64,000 nt of DNA, taken from Lachnospiraceae bacterium. Lineage in GTDB: Bacteria > Bacillota > Clostridia > Lachnospirales > Lachnospiraceae. Of the stretch, positions 8,298 through 16,670 are shown piece by piece. The notes beneath the pieces are model-generated. The model was not told the origin of the DNA and did not search any database. It saw only the letters and a list, made by a program, of their open reading frames with translations. Within the stretch, counting starts at the first letter, position 1. Each line of letters starts with the position of its first letter. Location: positions 62,001 to 126,000 of the forward strand of contig JAFRSH010000052.1 in NCBI GenBank assembly GCA_017427685.1. Direction: 5' to 3'. The translations under genes were made by a program, and so were the position numbers.

Positions 8298-9278
8298 ATG
8301 GGTGATGTATTATCCCAAAGCGAGATAGATAATCTGCTTGCCGCCCTTAGCAGTGGTGAACTTGACGCGGATGTCATGAAAGAATCCGGCGACAAGGTCA
8401 TCAAGAATTATGACTTCAACCGCCCTTCAAAGTTTTCAAAAGAACACCTCAGGACACTTGAGATCATATTTGAACATTACAGCAGATTACTTTCAACATC
8501 GCTTCCCGTTTACCTGCGTAAGAACGTGCAGGTAGAAGTGATCAACTCTGAGGCACAGGTATATTCGGAGTTCTCAAACGCCCTTTCAAATCCCGTGCTT
8601 CTCGGAATCATTGATTTTTCGCCTCTTGAAGGCAATATCATCATAGAGATCGCCGACAACATCGGTTACGCCATCGTTGACCGAATGCTCGGCGGTAACG
8701 GAATACCTCTTGAAAAATCGAGAGATTTCTCAGAGATCGAGCTCGTTATCATCGAGAGAATATTCACAGTCGTCACGAACCTTTTGATGGAGCCGTGGGC
8801 CAACGTTGTTAAGCTTGAGCCGCGTCTTCAGAGGATCGAGACGAACTCGCAGTTTGCGCAGATCATCTCACCCAGTGAGATGGCCTCCATCATCACGATG
8901 AACATGAAGATAGGTAACATTGAGGGGATGATAAATGTCTGCCTACCTTACGAGGTAATAGAGCCGGTTATCGACAAGCTGAATACCAAGTACTGGTATT
9001 CAACCGTCAAGGTATCCGACAACCAGGCGTACAAGGCCCAGATCGAGGTCGCTATCGCGAAAGCGAGGATCCCTATCAAGGCAGAGCTTGGTAAGAGTAT
9101 TATCTCACTTAATGATTTCGTCAACATGCAGAAGGGCGATATCATCAAGCTCAATACCAAGACCGGCGATGAACTTCCGGTGTATGTGGGTAACATCAAG
9201 AAATTCCTTGCTTTACCCGGATCGTCATCGGATTCATATGCGGTTAAGGTGTCACATGTCTTAAGAGAGGAGAACTAG
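8298..9278 (+). CDS. fliM: FliM, flagellar motor switch protein
   Basis: 326 residues, ATG 8298 after GGAGGAGGAAG. The N-terminal peptide LSQSEIDNLLAAL is the CheY-P docking site. The middle domain (about 45-230) is CheC-like without phosphatase residues, including RMLGGNG. The C-terminal SpoA/FliN-like domain (about 245-325) includes GDIIKLNTK and YVGNIKKFLA. FliM joins FliG to FliY in the C ring and receives the chemotaxis signal. A spacer of 101 bases with a small AGTCGG/CCGACT hairpin precedes it, and fliY starts six bases after its stop. Confidence 0.94.
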   Translation: MGDVLSQSEIDNLLAALSSGELDADVMKESGDKVIKNYDFNRPSKFSKEHLRTLEIIFEHYSRLLSTSLPVYLRKNVQVEVINSEAQVYSEFSNALSNPVLLGIIDFSPLEGNIIIEIADNIGYAIVDRMLGGNGIPLEKSRDFSEIELVIIERIFTVVTNLLMEPWANVVKLEPRLQRIETNSQFAQIISPSEMASIITMNMKIGNIEGMINVCLPYEVIEPVIDKLNTKYWYSTVKVSDNQAYKAQIEVAIAKARIPIKAELGKSIISLNDFVNMQKGDIIKLNTKTGDELPVYVGNIKKFLALPGSSSDSYAVKVSHVLREEN

Positions 9279-9283
9279 AGTTT

Positions 9284-10513
9284 ATGGACGGCATGCTTTC
9301 ACAGGAAGAGATTAATGCTCTGCTCAGTGGCATGAATACGGAGGAAACCCCGGCTGCGGATACGCCGTCTGCTGATGCTGACGCCGGTTCCGGTGCTGCG
9401 GCAACGCCCAAGACTTATTCCGATTCCCTAAGCGATGCGGAAAAGGATGCGGTTGGTGAGATTTCCAACATAAGCATGGGTACGGCAGCCACGACTCTTT
9501 CCTCGCTGCTCAACCAGAAGGTTAACATCACGACACCGAAGGTTTCGTACGCAAGTTGGGACGAACTGATCGGTGAATATACGAGACCCTGTGTTTTCAT
9601 TCAGATCTACTACACATCGGGACTTGACGGCAACAACATCCTTATCATGAAGGAAAACGATGTTAAGATCATCACGGACCTCATGATGGGCGGAGACGGA
9701 ACGGCACAGGAGGGTGAGCTCTCAGATCTTCACCTCAGCGCCATCAGCGAGGCGATGAACCAGATGATGGGTTCGTCATCGACATCTCTTTCCGCAATGC
9801 TCGAGAAGAAGATCGATATCAGCCCGCCTACCGCAAGTCTTGTGGATATCCCTTCGATCATGCAGGGAGATCAGATAGCAGAGTTCCTCAAGGGAGATTT
9901 CGTTAAGGTTTCCTTCAAGATGGAGATCGGAACTCTCATCGACAGTGAGATAATGCAGCTCTACTCGTTCGACTTTGCAAGAGGTCTTTACGAGAGATTC
10001 ATGGAATATGCAGGAGGATCCGCAGCACCCGCTGCAGAGCCTGCACCCGCACCTGCACCTTCGCCCGCACCCGCACCCGCTGCGGCACCTGCGGCAGCTC
10101 CCGGAGCAGCACCCGCGGCAGGCCCCGCACCGATGCCTTATCCGATGCCCGGTCAGCCCATGCAGGGTCAGCCCGTTCAGGGACAGCCGATGCCTTACAT
10201 GATGGCTCCCGTACAGGATGTAAACATTTCACCCGTACAGTTCCAGCCCTTCATGCAGGTTCAGTCGCCTCTCCTTACTACGGAGAATATCGACCTGCTG
10301 CTTGATGTACCGCTTGAGGTCACCGCAGAGCTCGGACGTACCAGCAAATCAATCAAAGAGATCCTTGATTTCTCACCCGGAACCATCATCGAGCTTAACC
10401 GCCTCGCAGGCGAGCCTGTTGACGTTCTTGTTAACGGCAAGTTCGTTGCAAGAGGAGAGGTAGTGGTTATCGAGGAAGCATTTGGTATAAGAGTTACGGA
10501 AGTAATCAAATAA
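9284..10513 (+). CDS. fliY: FliY, motor switch phosphatase (CheC-like plus FliN domain)
   Basis: 409 residues. The N-terminal MLSQEEINALLSGM is a CheY-P binding peptide like that of FliM. A CheC-like domain (about 45-230) carries two phosphatase motifs, EISNISMGTA and EAMNQMMGSS. A linker of about 75 residues, rich in Pro, Ala, Gly, Met and Gln (about 245-325), leads to a FliN/SpoA domain (about 335-409; ILDFSPGTIIEL). FliY replaces FliN in Firmicutes and dephosphorylates CheY-P at the motor. The low-complexity linker is much longer than in Bacillus. fliO starts two bases after the stop. Confidence 0.93.
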   Translation: MDGMLSQEEINALLSGMNTEETPAADTPSADADAGSGAAATPKTYSDSLSDAEKDAVGEISNISMGTAATTLSSLLNQKVNITTPKVSYASWDELIGEYTRPCVFIQIYYTSGLDGNNILIMKENDVKIITDLMMGGDGTAQEGELSDLHLSAISEAMNQMMGSSSTSLSAMLEKKIDISPPTASLVDIPSIMQGDQIAEFLKGDFVKVSFKMEIGTLIDSEIMQLYSFDFARGLYERFMEYAGGSAAPAAEPAPAPAPSPAPAPAAAPAAAPGAAPAAGPAPMPYPMPGQPMQGQPVQGQPMPYMMAPVQDVNISPVQFQPFMQVQSPLLTTENIDLLLDVPLEVTAELGRTSKSIKEILDFSPGTIIELNRLAGEPVDVLVNGKFVARGEVVVIEEAFGIRVTEVIK

Positions 10514-10514
10514 C

Positions 10515-11039
10515 ATGATCTTACTACTGGCAGAAACTGTTAAAACCGACATTATAAGCACCAGCTCGAACAGCATTTGGAAGCTGCTCGGGCTGATACT
10601 GTTGTGTGCGGTTATCATAGTGGCATGTTATTACACGACGCGGTTCGTCGGCAGGAAAAGCCAGGGGATACAGGGCGGCGGATCCGGTAAGAATATCCGT
10701 GCCCTTGAAACATTCCGCGTTACACAGAACAAATACCTTCAGCTCATCAAGTGCGGAGACAAGTACCTGCTGATCAGTGTCACCAAGGACAATATCTCGC
10801 TTGTATCCGAGATCGACGGAGACAGCCTGCTGACCGCACCCGAGGGAGGAAGCCACAAGAGCTTCAAGGAGATCATTTCCTCGTTCTCCGGTAAGGGCAA
10901 GACAGAGAAGAAGAGCATCTCCGAGATTGCCGACATAAGCGTTATCGCAGGAGAAGAAAACCCTGAGTCCGAACCCGACGAAGCCGTGATCTCAGGCGAG
11001 CCCGAAGAGACCGAAAAAGAGCCCGTTGACGAACAGTAA
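10515..11039 (+). CDS. fliO: FliO, flagellar type III export membrane protein
   Basis: 174 residues starting at ATG 10515. One membrane segment (about residues 18-36, WKLLGLILLCAVIIVACYY) is followed by the short conserved beta core VGRKSQGIQGG, NIRALETFRV, KYLQLIKCGDKYLLISV. The tail is long, acidic and probably disordered (about 105-174). FliO (FliZ in Bacillus) helps assemble the FliP ring of the export gate. In Bacillus cheY lies between fliY and this gene, but here fliO follows fliY directly. The gene is closed by a terminator, which separates it from fliP. Confidence 0.82.
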   Translation: MILLLAETVKTDIISTSSNSIWKLLGLILLCAVIIVACYYTTRFVGRKSQGIQGGGSGKNIRALETFRVTQNKYLQLIKCGDKYLLISVTKDNISLVSEIDGDSLLTAPEGGSHKSFKEIISSFSGKGKTEKKSISEIADISVIAGEENPESEPDEAVISGEPEETEKEPVDEQ

Positions 11040-11050
11040 AACAGCTTTGA

Positions 11051-11076
11051 AACCCCAATCAGTTTTGGGGTTTTTT
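11051..11076 (+). terminator. Rho-independent terminator after fliO
   Basis: Stem AACCCCAA (11051-11058) with TTGGGGTT (11065-11072), a six-base loop and a continuing T-run to 11076. It begins 12 bases after the fliO stop and splits the flagellar cluster between fliO and fliP. Confidence 0.85.
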
Positions 11077-11124
11077 CTGTTTTTGGGATATCGCCGATTT
11101 ACTGCAATTTGTTTCAAAAAAAGT

Positions 11125-11152
11125 TTGTATTGTCGGTGATAATTGGTATAAT
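11125..11152 (+). promoter_or_regulatory. Candidate sigma-A promoter for fliP and the export-gate genes
   Basis: TTGTAT (11125-11130), a 16-base spacer and a perfect TATAAT (11147-11152) lie directly after the fliO terminator. The expected start near 11159 gives a leader of about 57 bases to the chosen fliP ATG. Confidence 0.6.
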
Positions 11153-11215
11153 AATTTATAGGTGTGGCATTATGCCTTTAGCCACTATACGAAATCATTG
11201 AAAAGGTTGATATAC

Positions 11216-12079
11216 ATGAACTCGGATAAGCGACTTGGGAAATCATTTAAGTTATTTACTGTTTCTCTTATCCTCACAATGGTGTGTCTGTTAACCTTTG
11301 TTTTGTGTACTCCGATTTTGGCACAGGCCGATGAGGACGACCCCACGATCTCTACACTCAGCAACGAAGGAACAGACATTGACCCCGGATATCTCGAGGG
11401 TGATCTCGGCGGGCTGACATTCCGTTTTGACAACGACGGGTCAGGCTCGCTTTCTTCGACTCTGCAGATACTCCTTCTCCTTACGGTTATTTCACTTGCG
11501 CCCTCCATACTCATCATGCTCACGTCCTTTACGAGGACCGTGATCGTTCTGCATTTCGTCAGGACGGCGCTTGGCACACAGACAACTCCCCCCAACCAGG
11601 TGCTTGTTGGGATAGCTCTGTTTATCACCCTGTTTGTCATGTCACCCGTCTTCATCAAGATCAACAACGAAGCGATCGTTCCCATGCAGAACGGTGAGAT
11701 CGGGATGGAGCAGGCATTCGAGCGAGGACTCGAACCGATAAGGGAATTCATGTTTGACCAGATGGAAGGAAGCGAGAAGGACCTCGAGCTTTTCCTTGAC
11801 ATAGCCGGCATCGAGAACGTTGAAACGAGAGCCGACGTCCCCACAACCGCGCTGATCCCCGCGTTCATACTTTCCGAACTCAGGATCGCGTTCATCATGG
11901 GCTTCCTCATCTACATCCCGTTCCTCGTCATAGACATGGTAGTATCATCAACGCTTATGTCCATGGGTATGATGATGCTGCCGCCCACTACCATATCGAT
12001 GCCGTTCAAGATACTGCTCTTCATAGTTGCCGACGGCTGGGACCTTATCGTAGGACAACTGGTGAGGACATTCTACTAG
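11216..12079 (+). CDS. fliP: FliP, flagellar type III export gate protein
   Basis: 287 residues from ATG 11216, which has AAAGGTTGA upstream. A longer frame from GTG 11162 would start at the predicted transcription start, so it is not chosen. A cleavable signal peptide (LTMVCLLTFVLCTPILAQA) is followed by an acidic stretch. Four membrane segments then carry the FliP signatures SLAPSILIMLTSFTRTVIVL and MGMMMLPPTTISMPFKILLF. FliP forms the pentameric core of the export pore with FliQ and FliR. fliQ follows after 135 bases with an 8-bp hairpin. Confidence 0.95.
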   Translation: MNSDKRLGKSFKLFTVSLILTMVCLLTFVLCTPILAQADEDDPTISTLSNEGTDIDPGYLEGDLGGLTFRFDNDGSGSLSSTLQILLLLTVISLAPSILIMLTSFTRTVIVLHFVRTALGTQTTPPNQVLVGIALFITLFVMSPVFIKINNEAIVPMQNGEIGMEQAFERGLEPIREFMFDQMEGSEKDLELFLDIAGIENVETRADVPTTALIPAFILSELRIAFIMGFLIYIPFLVIDMVVSSTLMSMGMMMLPPTTISMPFKILLFIVADGWDLIVGQLVRTFY

Positions 12080-12214
12080 CGGAACTGTGATACCGGACAT
12101 ACAGGTGACGAGCGCGACCGTGCTTTTTAAGGAAAACGACAGCGAAGCGTGTTTTTCTGAAAAGTACGAGTCAGCAAGGAACCGTGACTTGATCATATTA
12201 TAGGAGCATTAGAG

Positions 12215-12484
12215 ATGAGCGAAGACGTACTTGTTACCCTGCTGCGAGAAACGTTATATCTGATCATTAAGGTATCGGCCCCCATGCTGATAGTATCCCT
12301 TGTGGTCGGCCTTATCATCAGCGTCTTGCAGACCGTTACATCGATCCAGGAACAGACGCTTTCGTTCGTTCCGAAGCTACTGTCGATATTCCTTGTGATC
12401 ATGTTCGCAGGGAACTGGATCATTACGAGTATTTCGGAGTACTTCGAATACCTTTGCGAGAATTTCAGTATTTTTATCAGATAG
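12215..12484 (+). CDS. fliQ: FliQ, flagellar type III export gate protein
   Basis: 89 residues, the family's normal size. ATG 12215 follows TATAGGAGCATTAG. Two membrane helices (about 18-40 and 50-70) are joined by the conserved loop SVLQTVTSIQEQTLSFVPK. FliQ wraps around the FliP-FliR ring in the inner membrane export gate. The spacer to fliR (12485-12568) contains the complementary pair GGACTC and GAGTCC, giving a modest hairpin. Confidence 0.94.
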   Translation: MSEDVLVTLLRETLYLIIKVSAPMLIVSLVVGLIISVLQTVTSIQEQTLSFVPKLLSIFLVIMFAGNWIITSISEYFEYLCENFSIFIR

Positions 12485-12568
12485 AAGCGACAGCCGGGGG
12501 ACTCACGCACACCTAACCGCTGAGTCCGGACATCCGGGACCGGGACGTTCTGTAAGAAAGGAGTAGGG

Positions 12569-13342
12569 ATGGTCAGCATTGAACAGATCGAATTTATCCT
12601 GGCTATCCTTGTGAGAATCTCGGGATTTATCTTTACGGCTCCGTTCTTCAACCTGAAGAATGTGCCCTTCAGGGTTAAGGTCGGATTCTCGGCGGCGCTG
12701 GCACTCATACTGTTTAACGTGCTTCCCTACGAGCCCCTCGTTTATGACGGGGTCACGGGACTGACGCTGTTGCTTGTTTCGGAGACCGTGGTCGGACTGA
12801 TCCTCGGCTTCATGGCAAGTATCTGCTACCAGATACTTCAGTTTGCGGGTCAGTTGCTTGATATGGAGATCGGTTTTTCGATGGTCAACGAGATCGATCC
12901 CGTCACCAGCGCGCAGGTTACTGTCAGCGGTAACTTTTACTCCTACGCGGTCATGCTCATGATGATGATCACCTACATGCATCATTTTCTGCTTGACGCG
13001 CTGATCGACAGCTACGCGATCGCACCCGTGGGACAGGTGTTCATCAATCCGTCGATCTACTCTGTTGCCACGACGTTTTTGGGAGACTATTTCATACTCG
13101 CGTTCAGGATAGTCCTCCCGATATTCGGCTCGATGCTGCTCGTGAACACCGTGCTTGCGATACTCGCCAAGGTAGCGCCTCAGATGAGTATGTTTGTTAT
13201 CGGTATCCAGCTCAAGGTAATCGTCGGCCTTGTGGTCATGCTGGTCGTTATAGAGCTGATCCCCGGTATCAGCGAGATGATATTCGACAAGATGCTGGAG
13301 GTGATGAGAGATGCGGCTGCATACATCTCTTCTTCAGGATGA
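12569..13342 (+). CDS. fliR: FliR, flagellar type III export gate protein
   Basis: 257 residues, ATG 12569 after AAAGGAGTAGGG. The hydrophobic chain has five to six membrane segments. It carries the family motifs RISGFIFTAPFF near the N-terminus, LPYEP and LLDMEIGFSMVNEIDP in the middle, and AKVAPQMSMFVIGIQLK in the C-terminal third. One FliR copy completes the FliP5FliQ4FliR1 export core. flhB begins within a few bases of the stop codon, consistent with translational coupling, and fusion of the two is known in some Clostridia. Confidence 0.94.
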   Translation: MVSIEQIEFILAILVRISGFIFTAPFFNLKNVPFRVKVGFSAALALILFNVLPYEPLVYDGVTGLTLLLVSETVVGLILGFMASICYQILQFAGQLLDMEIGFSMVNEIDPVTSAQVTVSGNFYSYAVMLMMMITYMHHFLLDALIDSYAIAPVGQVFINPSIYSVATTFLGDYFILAFRIVLPIFGSMLLVNTVLAILAKVAPQMSMFVIGIQLKVIVGLVVMLVVIELIPGISEMIFDKMLEVMRDAAAYISSSG

Positions 13343-13346
13343 AATA

Positions 13347-14450
13347 ATGCTCCGGATGTCGCTCCAGTTCTTCGCTGAAGAAGGACCCGGCGGCGAGAAG
13401 ACGGAAGAGGCAACCCCCAAGAAACTCGAAGATGCGAGAAAAGAAGGTCAGGTTGCCAAGAGCCAGGAGCTTACCACGGCTGTTGCGCTCATCATGCTCT
13501 TCGCCATCATAAAGGTGTTTGTTTCGTTCATCACCGACGGTTTCGCTGATTCGTTCAGACTCATGTACGGATCGATAGAGACCTACTCGAAGGAAGTTTT
13601 TAATTCGGCTTATGCCACGGCATACATGCATGAAGCGCTCACCGAAGTGCTCATCATATGCCTGCCGATGTTTGCCTCCGCAGTTGTGGCGGCGATCGTC
13701 GTAAATGCACTGCAGGTCAAGTGGAAACCGACTGCCAAACCGCTTATGCCCAAAGCGAGCAAGATCAGCCCCCTCAAGGGCTTCAAGAGGATCTTCTCGA
13801 AGGACAAGCTTTTCGACCTCTTAAAGGCGATCGTTAAGATCGTGCTTGTCGGATACATGACGTATTCGACCCTCACGGAAGAGGCCGACACCATTAACAT
13901 CCTGTACGATATCGAACTTTTCACGGCCGTCATGCTTGTCGGAGATATCGTGCTCAACATGGGGATCAAGATCAGTCTTGTCTTCCTTGTGATCGGAATC
14001 GTGGACTACATTTACCAGCGTCTTAAGTTCCTTCGCGAGATGCGAATGTCCAAGCAGGAGATCAAGGACGAGTTCAAGCAGACAGAAGGTGATCCCAAGA
14101 TCAAGGGTCAGATCAGACAGAAGATGAGGGATGCATCCAGGCGGCGTATGATGCAGAAGCTTCCCGAGGCCGACGTCGTCATTACAAACCCGACCCACCT
14201 TGCGTGCGCGATCAAGTACGACAAGGATATCGGAACCGCACCGATCCTTATTGCAAAGGGTGCGGACTTCCTCGCACAGAGGATCAAAGAAGTGGCTCGT
14301 GAGAACTTTATCCCGATAGTTGAGAACAAGCCACTCGCAAGAATGCTTTATCACAACGTTGAAATAGACGAGGAGATCCCCGAGGAGCTCTACAAGATGA
14401 CAGCCGAAGTGCTTGCTTACGTATATGCGATGGAGGGTAGAGAAGCCTAG
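13347..14450 (+). CDS. flhB: FlhB, export substrate-specificity switch
   Basis: 367 residues from ATG 13347, giving the family start MSLQFFAEE shortly after, with AGGA just upstream. An overlapping ATG at 13311 is considered too early. It has the Lys-rich TEEATPKKLEDARKEGQVAKS stretch, split here at family-typical positions, four membrane segments (about 40-215), then a cytoplasmic domain with the self-cleaving N281-P282-T283-H284. Cleavage there switches export from hook to filament proteins in concert with FliK. The last five codons lie inside the first copy of a 68-bp tandem repeat. Confidence 0.95.
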   Translation: MLRMSLQFFAEEGPGGEKTEEATPKKLEDARKEGQVAKSQELTTAVALIMLFAIIKVFVSFITDGFADSFRLMYGSIETYSKEVFNSAYATAYMHEALTEVLIICLPMFASAVVAAIVVNALQVKWKPTAKPLMPKASKISPLKGFKRIFSKDKLFDLLKAIVKIVLVGYMTYSTLTEEADTINILYDIELFTAVMLVGDIVLNMGIKISLVFLVIGIVDYIYQRLKFLREMRMSKQEIKDEFKQTEGDPKIKGQIRQKMRDASRRRMMQKLPEADVVITNPTHLACAIKYDKDIGTAPILIAKGADFLAQRIKEVARENFIPIVENKPLARMLYHNVEIDEEIPEELYKMTAEVLAYVYAMEGREA

Positions 14451-14585
14451 TGAAAATGCCTGCGAGGAAACGGTTTCGTTGAAGACAACGAAACCAAAGA
14501 GAAGGTAGAGAAGCCTAGTGAAAATGCCTGCGAGGAAACGGTTTCGTAGAGGACAACGAAACCAAAGAGAGGGAAGAGAAGCTTA
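14436..14585 (+). repeat. 68-bp tandem duplication with hairpins between flhB and flhA
   Basis: Copy 1 (14436-14503) includes the last codons and stop of flhB. Copy 2 (14504-14571) differs at three positions. A partial third copy of about 14 bases follows. Each copy carries an inverted repeat: GGTTTCGTT (14472-14480) with AACGAAACC (14487-14495) in copy 1, and the equivalent with an 8-base arm near 14540-14563 in copy 2. No long T-run follows either. Confidence 0.9.
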
Positions 14586-14618
14586 AAAAATTCGAAAGAA
14601 AGGAGGAGATGAGGAGTC

Positions 14619-16670
14619 ATGAAGTTCAGCATAAAGAACATCCAGAATTATGCAATCGGACTGTACATGCTCTCTATCATCATCTTCATCGTTGTTCCGC
14701 TTCCCTCGGTCGTGCTCGACGTAGGTGTTGCGTTTAACATGGCGCTGGCGATGATAATCCTCTTCAACGCGCTGTTTTCGACGGAAGTCCTCAACATGTC
14801 GAGCTTCCCGACGATCCTCCTGTTCACGACGATCTTCAGGATCTCGCTGAACGTTTCGTCAACACGACTCATCCTCATGAGCGGCGACCCCGGACAGGTC
14901 ATCAGACAGTTCGGCAGCTTCGTCGGAGGAGACAACATAATCGTTGGTGCGATAATCTTCATCGTCATCATTTTGGTACAGTTTATCGTAATCAACAAAG
15001 GTTCCGAGCGTGTATCCGAGGTAACGGCCCGCTTCACACTCGACGCTATGCCCGGTAAGCAGATGGCTATCGATGCCGATCTTAACACCGGCGCCATCAC
15101 AGACAAGGAAGCCAAGGAAAGACGTGAAAAGATCCAGGAAGAATCGACATTCTTCGGTTCCATGGACGGTGCCACGAAGTACGTCAAGGGCGATGCCGTA
15201 CTCGGACTCATCATCACGCTCATCAACTTTGTCGGCGGACTTGTAATGGGTATCACGGCCGGTAACATGGACGCTTCGCAGGCGCTCCAGACATACGGTA
15301 TCCTGACGATCGGTGACGGACTCGTAAGCTCGATGCCTTCGCTTATGATCTCGCTTGCAACCGGTGTGCTCGTTACCAAGGTCTCCAAAGAGGCCGACAC
15401 GGGCAACCTCCTTGTATCGCAGCTTTTCGCGATACCGAGGGCACTCTATATCGTCGGTGCGGCCATGACATTCTTCGGAGTGTTCACGCCCCTGCCGCTT
15501 TTGGTGTTCGTTCCGTTCGGTGCACTGTTCCTGCTCGCGGCACGTAACATCGACAAGCGACTCAAGAAGAGCGAAGTCACAGCCGAGGTTTCGGAAGAGG
15601 AGACTCAGGCTTCCGAGATCAGACGGCCCGAGAATGTTGTCAATCTCCTGCAGGTTGACCAGATCGAATTCGAGTTCGGTTACGGTATCATTCCTCTCGC
15701 GGACACCAACCAGGGCGGCGACCTGCTTGACAGAGTAGTGCTCATCAGACGACAGATAGCACTCGAGCTCGGATGTGTCGTTCCTACGATACGTCTCAGG
15801 GATAACATACAGCTCTCACCGAACCAGTACGTGATCAAGATTAAAGGAATCCCCGTTTCCGAGGGCGAGATCCTGTTCGACCACTACATGGCCATGAACC
15901 CCGGCTATGTTGAGGAGGAGATCACGGGTATCCCGACAGTCGAGCCTTCGTTCCACCTGCCGGCACTCTGGATCACCGAGAGTCAGAGAGAGAGGGCGGA
16001 GTCATACGGCTACACGGTTGTCGATCCTCCTTCGATCATTGCGACTCACCTGACGGAGGTTATCAGGAGACATCTTGCGGAGCTGCTTTCCCGCCAGGAC
16101 GTACAGAACCTCATCAACAATATTCAGGAACAGAACCAGACTCTTGTTTCGGAACTTGTTCCGAAACTCCTCGGAGTCGGAGAGATACAGAAGGTACTTC
16201 AGAACCTGCTGCGTGAAGGCATTTCGATCAGAGATCTTGTTACGATCTTTGAAACGCTTGCCGATTACGCACCGACCACCCGAGATACCGATATCCTCAC
16301 CGAGTACGTGCGTCAGGCTCTAAAGCGCGCGATCTCGAACAAATACTTCCCTGCTCATGAGAAGAACAGTGTCGTAACACTCGATCCCGAGGTTGAGCAG
16401 GAGATCATGGCAAGCGTCAAGACGACGGAACAGGGCTCGTATATCAGCTACGATCCAGACAAGTCGTCGAAGCTCATGGAATCGCTCAAGGAAGAGGTCG
16501 AGAAACTCGAGAACATGGGAAGGAACGCGATCGTTGTTACTTCGCCCATTGTGAGGATGTACTTTAAGAAGCTGACCATGGATTATTTCCCGGATCTGAT
16601 CGTTATCTCATACAACGAGATCGATTCGGGTGTCGAATTACAATCAGTAGGGATGGTGACAGTTAAGTGA
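14619..16670 (+). CDS. flhA: FlhA, flagellar export gate and chaperone-docking protein
   Basis: 683 residues, ATG 14619 after AAAGGAGGAG. The N-terminal half (about 1-320) holds eight membrane segments, with FNMALAMIILFNALF, SFPTILLFTTIFRISLNVSS and the conserved cytoplasmic FHIPEP-type loop (FTLDAMPGKQMAIDADLNTG). The C-terminal half is the nonamer-ring domain that receives chaperone-substrate complexes (for example GYTVVDPPSIIATHLTEVI). Length matches the family. Its stop overlaps the GTG start of flhF. Confidence 0.96.
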   Translation: MKFSIKNIQNYAIGLYMLSIIIFIVVPLPSVVLDVGVAFNMALAMIILFNALFSTEVLNMSSFPTILLFTTIFRISLNVSSTRLILMSGDPGQVIRQFGSFVGGDNIIVGAIIFIVIILVQFIVINKGSERVSEVTARFTLDAMPGKQMAIDADLNTGAITDKEAKERREKIQEESTFFGSMDGATKYVKGDAVLGLIITLINFVGGLVMGITAGNMDASQALQTYGILTIGDGLVSSMPSLMISLATGVLVTKVSKEADTGNLLVSQLFAIPRALYIVGAAMTFFGVFTPLPLLVFVPFGALFLLAARNIDKRLKKSEVTAEVSEEETQASEIRRPENVVNLLQVDQIEFEFGYGIIPLADTNQGGDLLDRVVLIRRQIALELGCVVPTIRLRDNIQLSPNQYVIKIKGIPVSEGEILFDHYMAMNPGYVEEEITGIPTVEPSFHLPALWITESQRERAESYGYTVVDPPSIIATHLTEVIRRHLAELLSRQDVQNLINNIQEQNQTLVSELVPKLLGVGEIQKVLQNLLREGISIRDLVTIFETLADYAPTTRDTDILTEYVRQALKRAISNKYFPAHEKNSVVTLDPEVEQEIMASVKTTEQGSYISYDPDKSSKLMESLKEEVEKLENMGRNAIVVTSPIVRMYFKKLTMDYFPDLIVISYNEIDSGVELQSVGMVTVK

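Noticed and set aside
13311..13346. Longer flhB start overlapping fliR
   Set aside because: FlhB proteins begin close to LQFFAEE, which fits ATG 13347.
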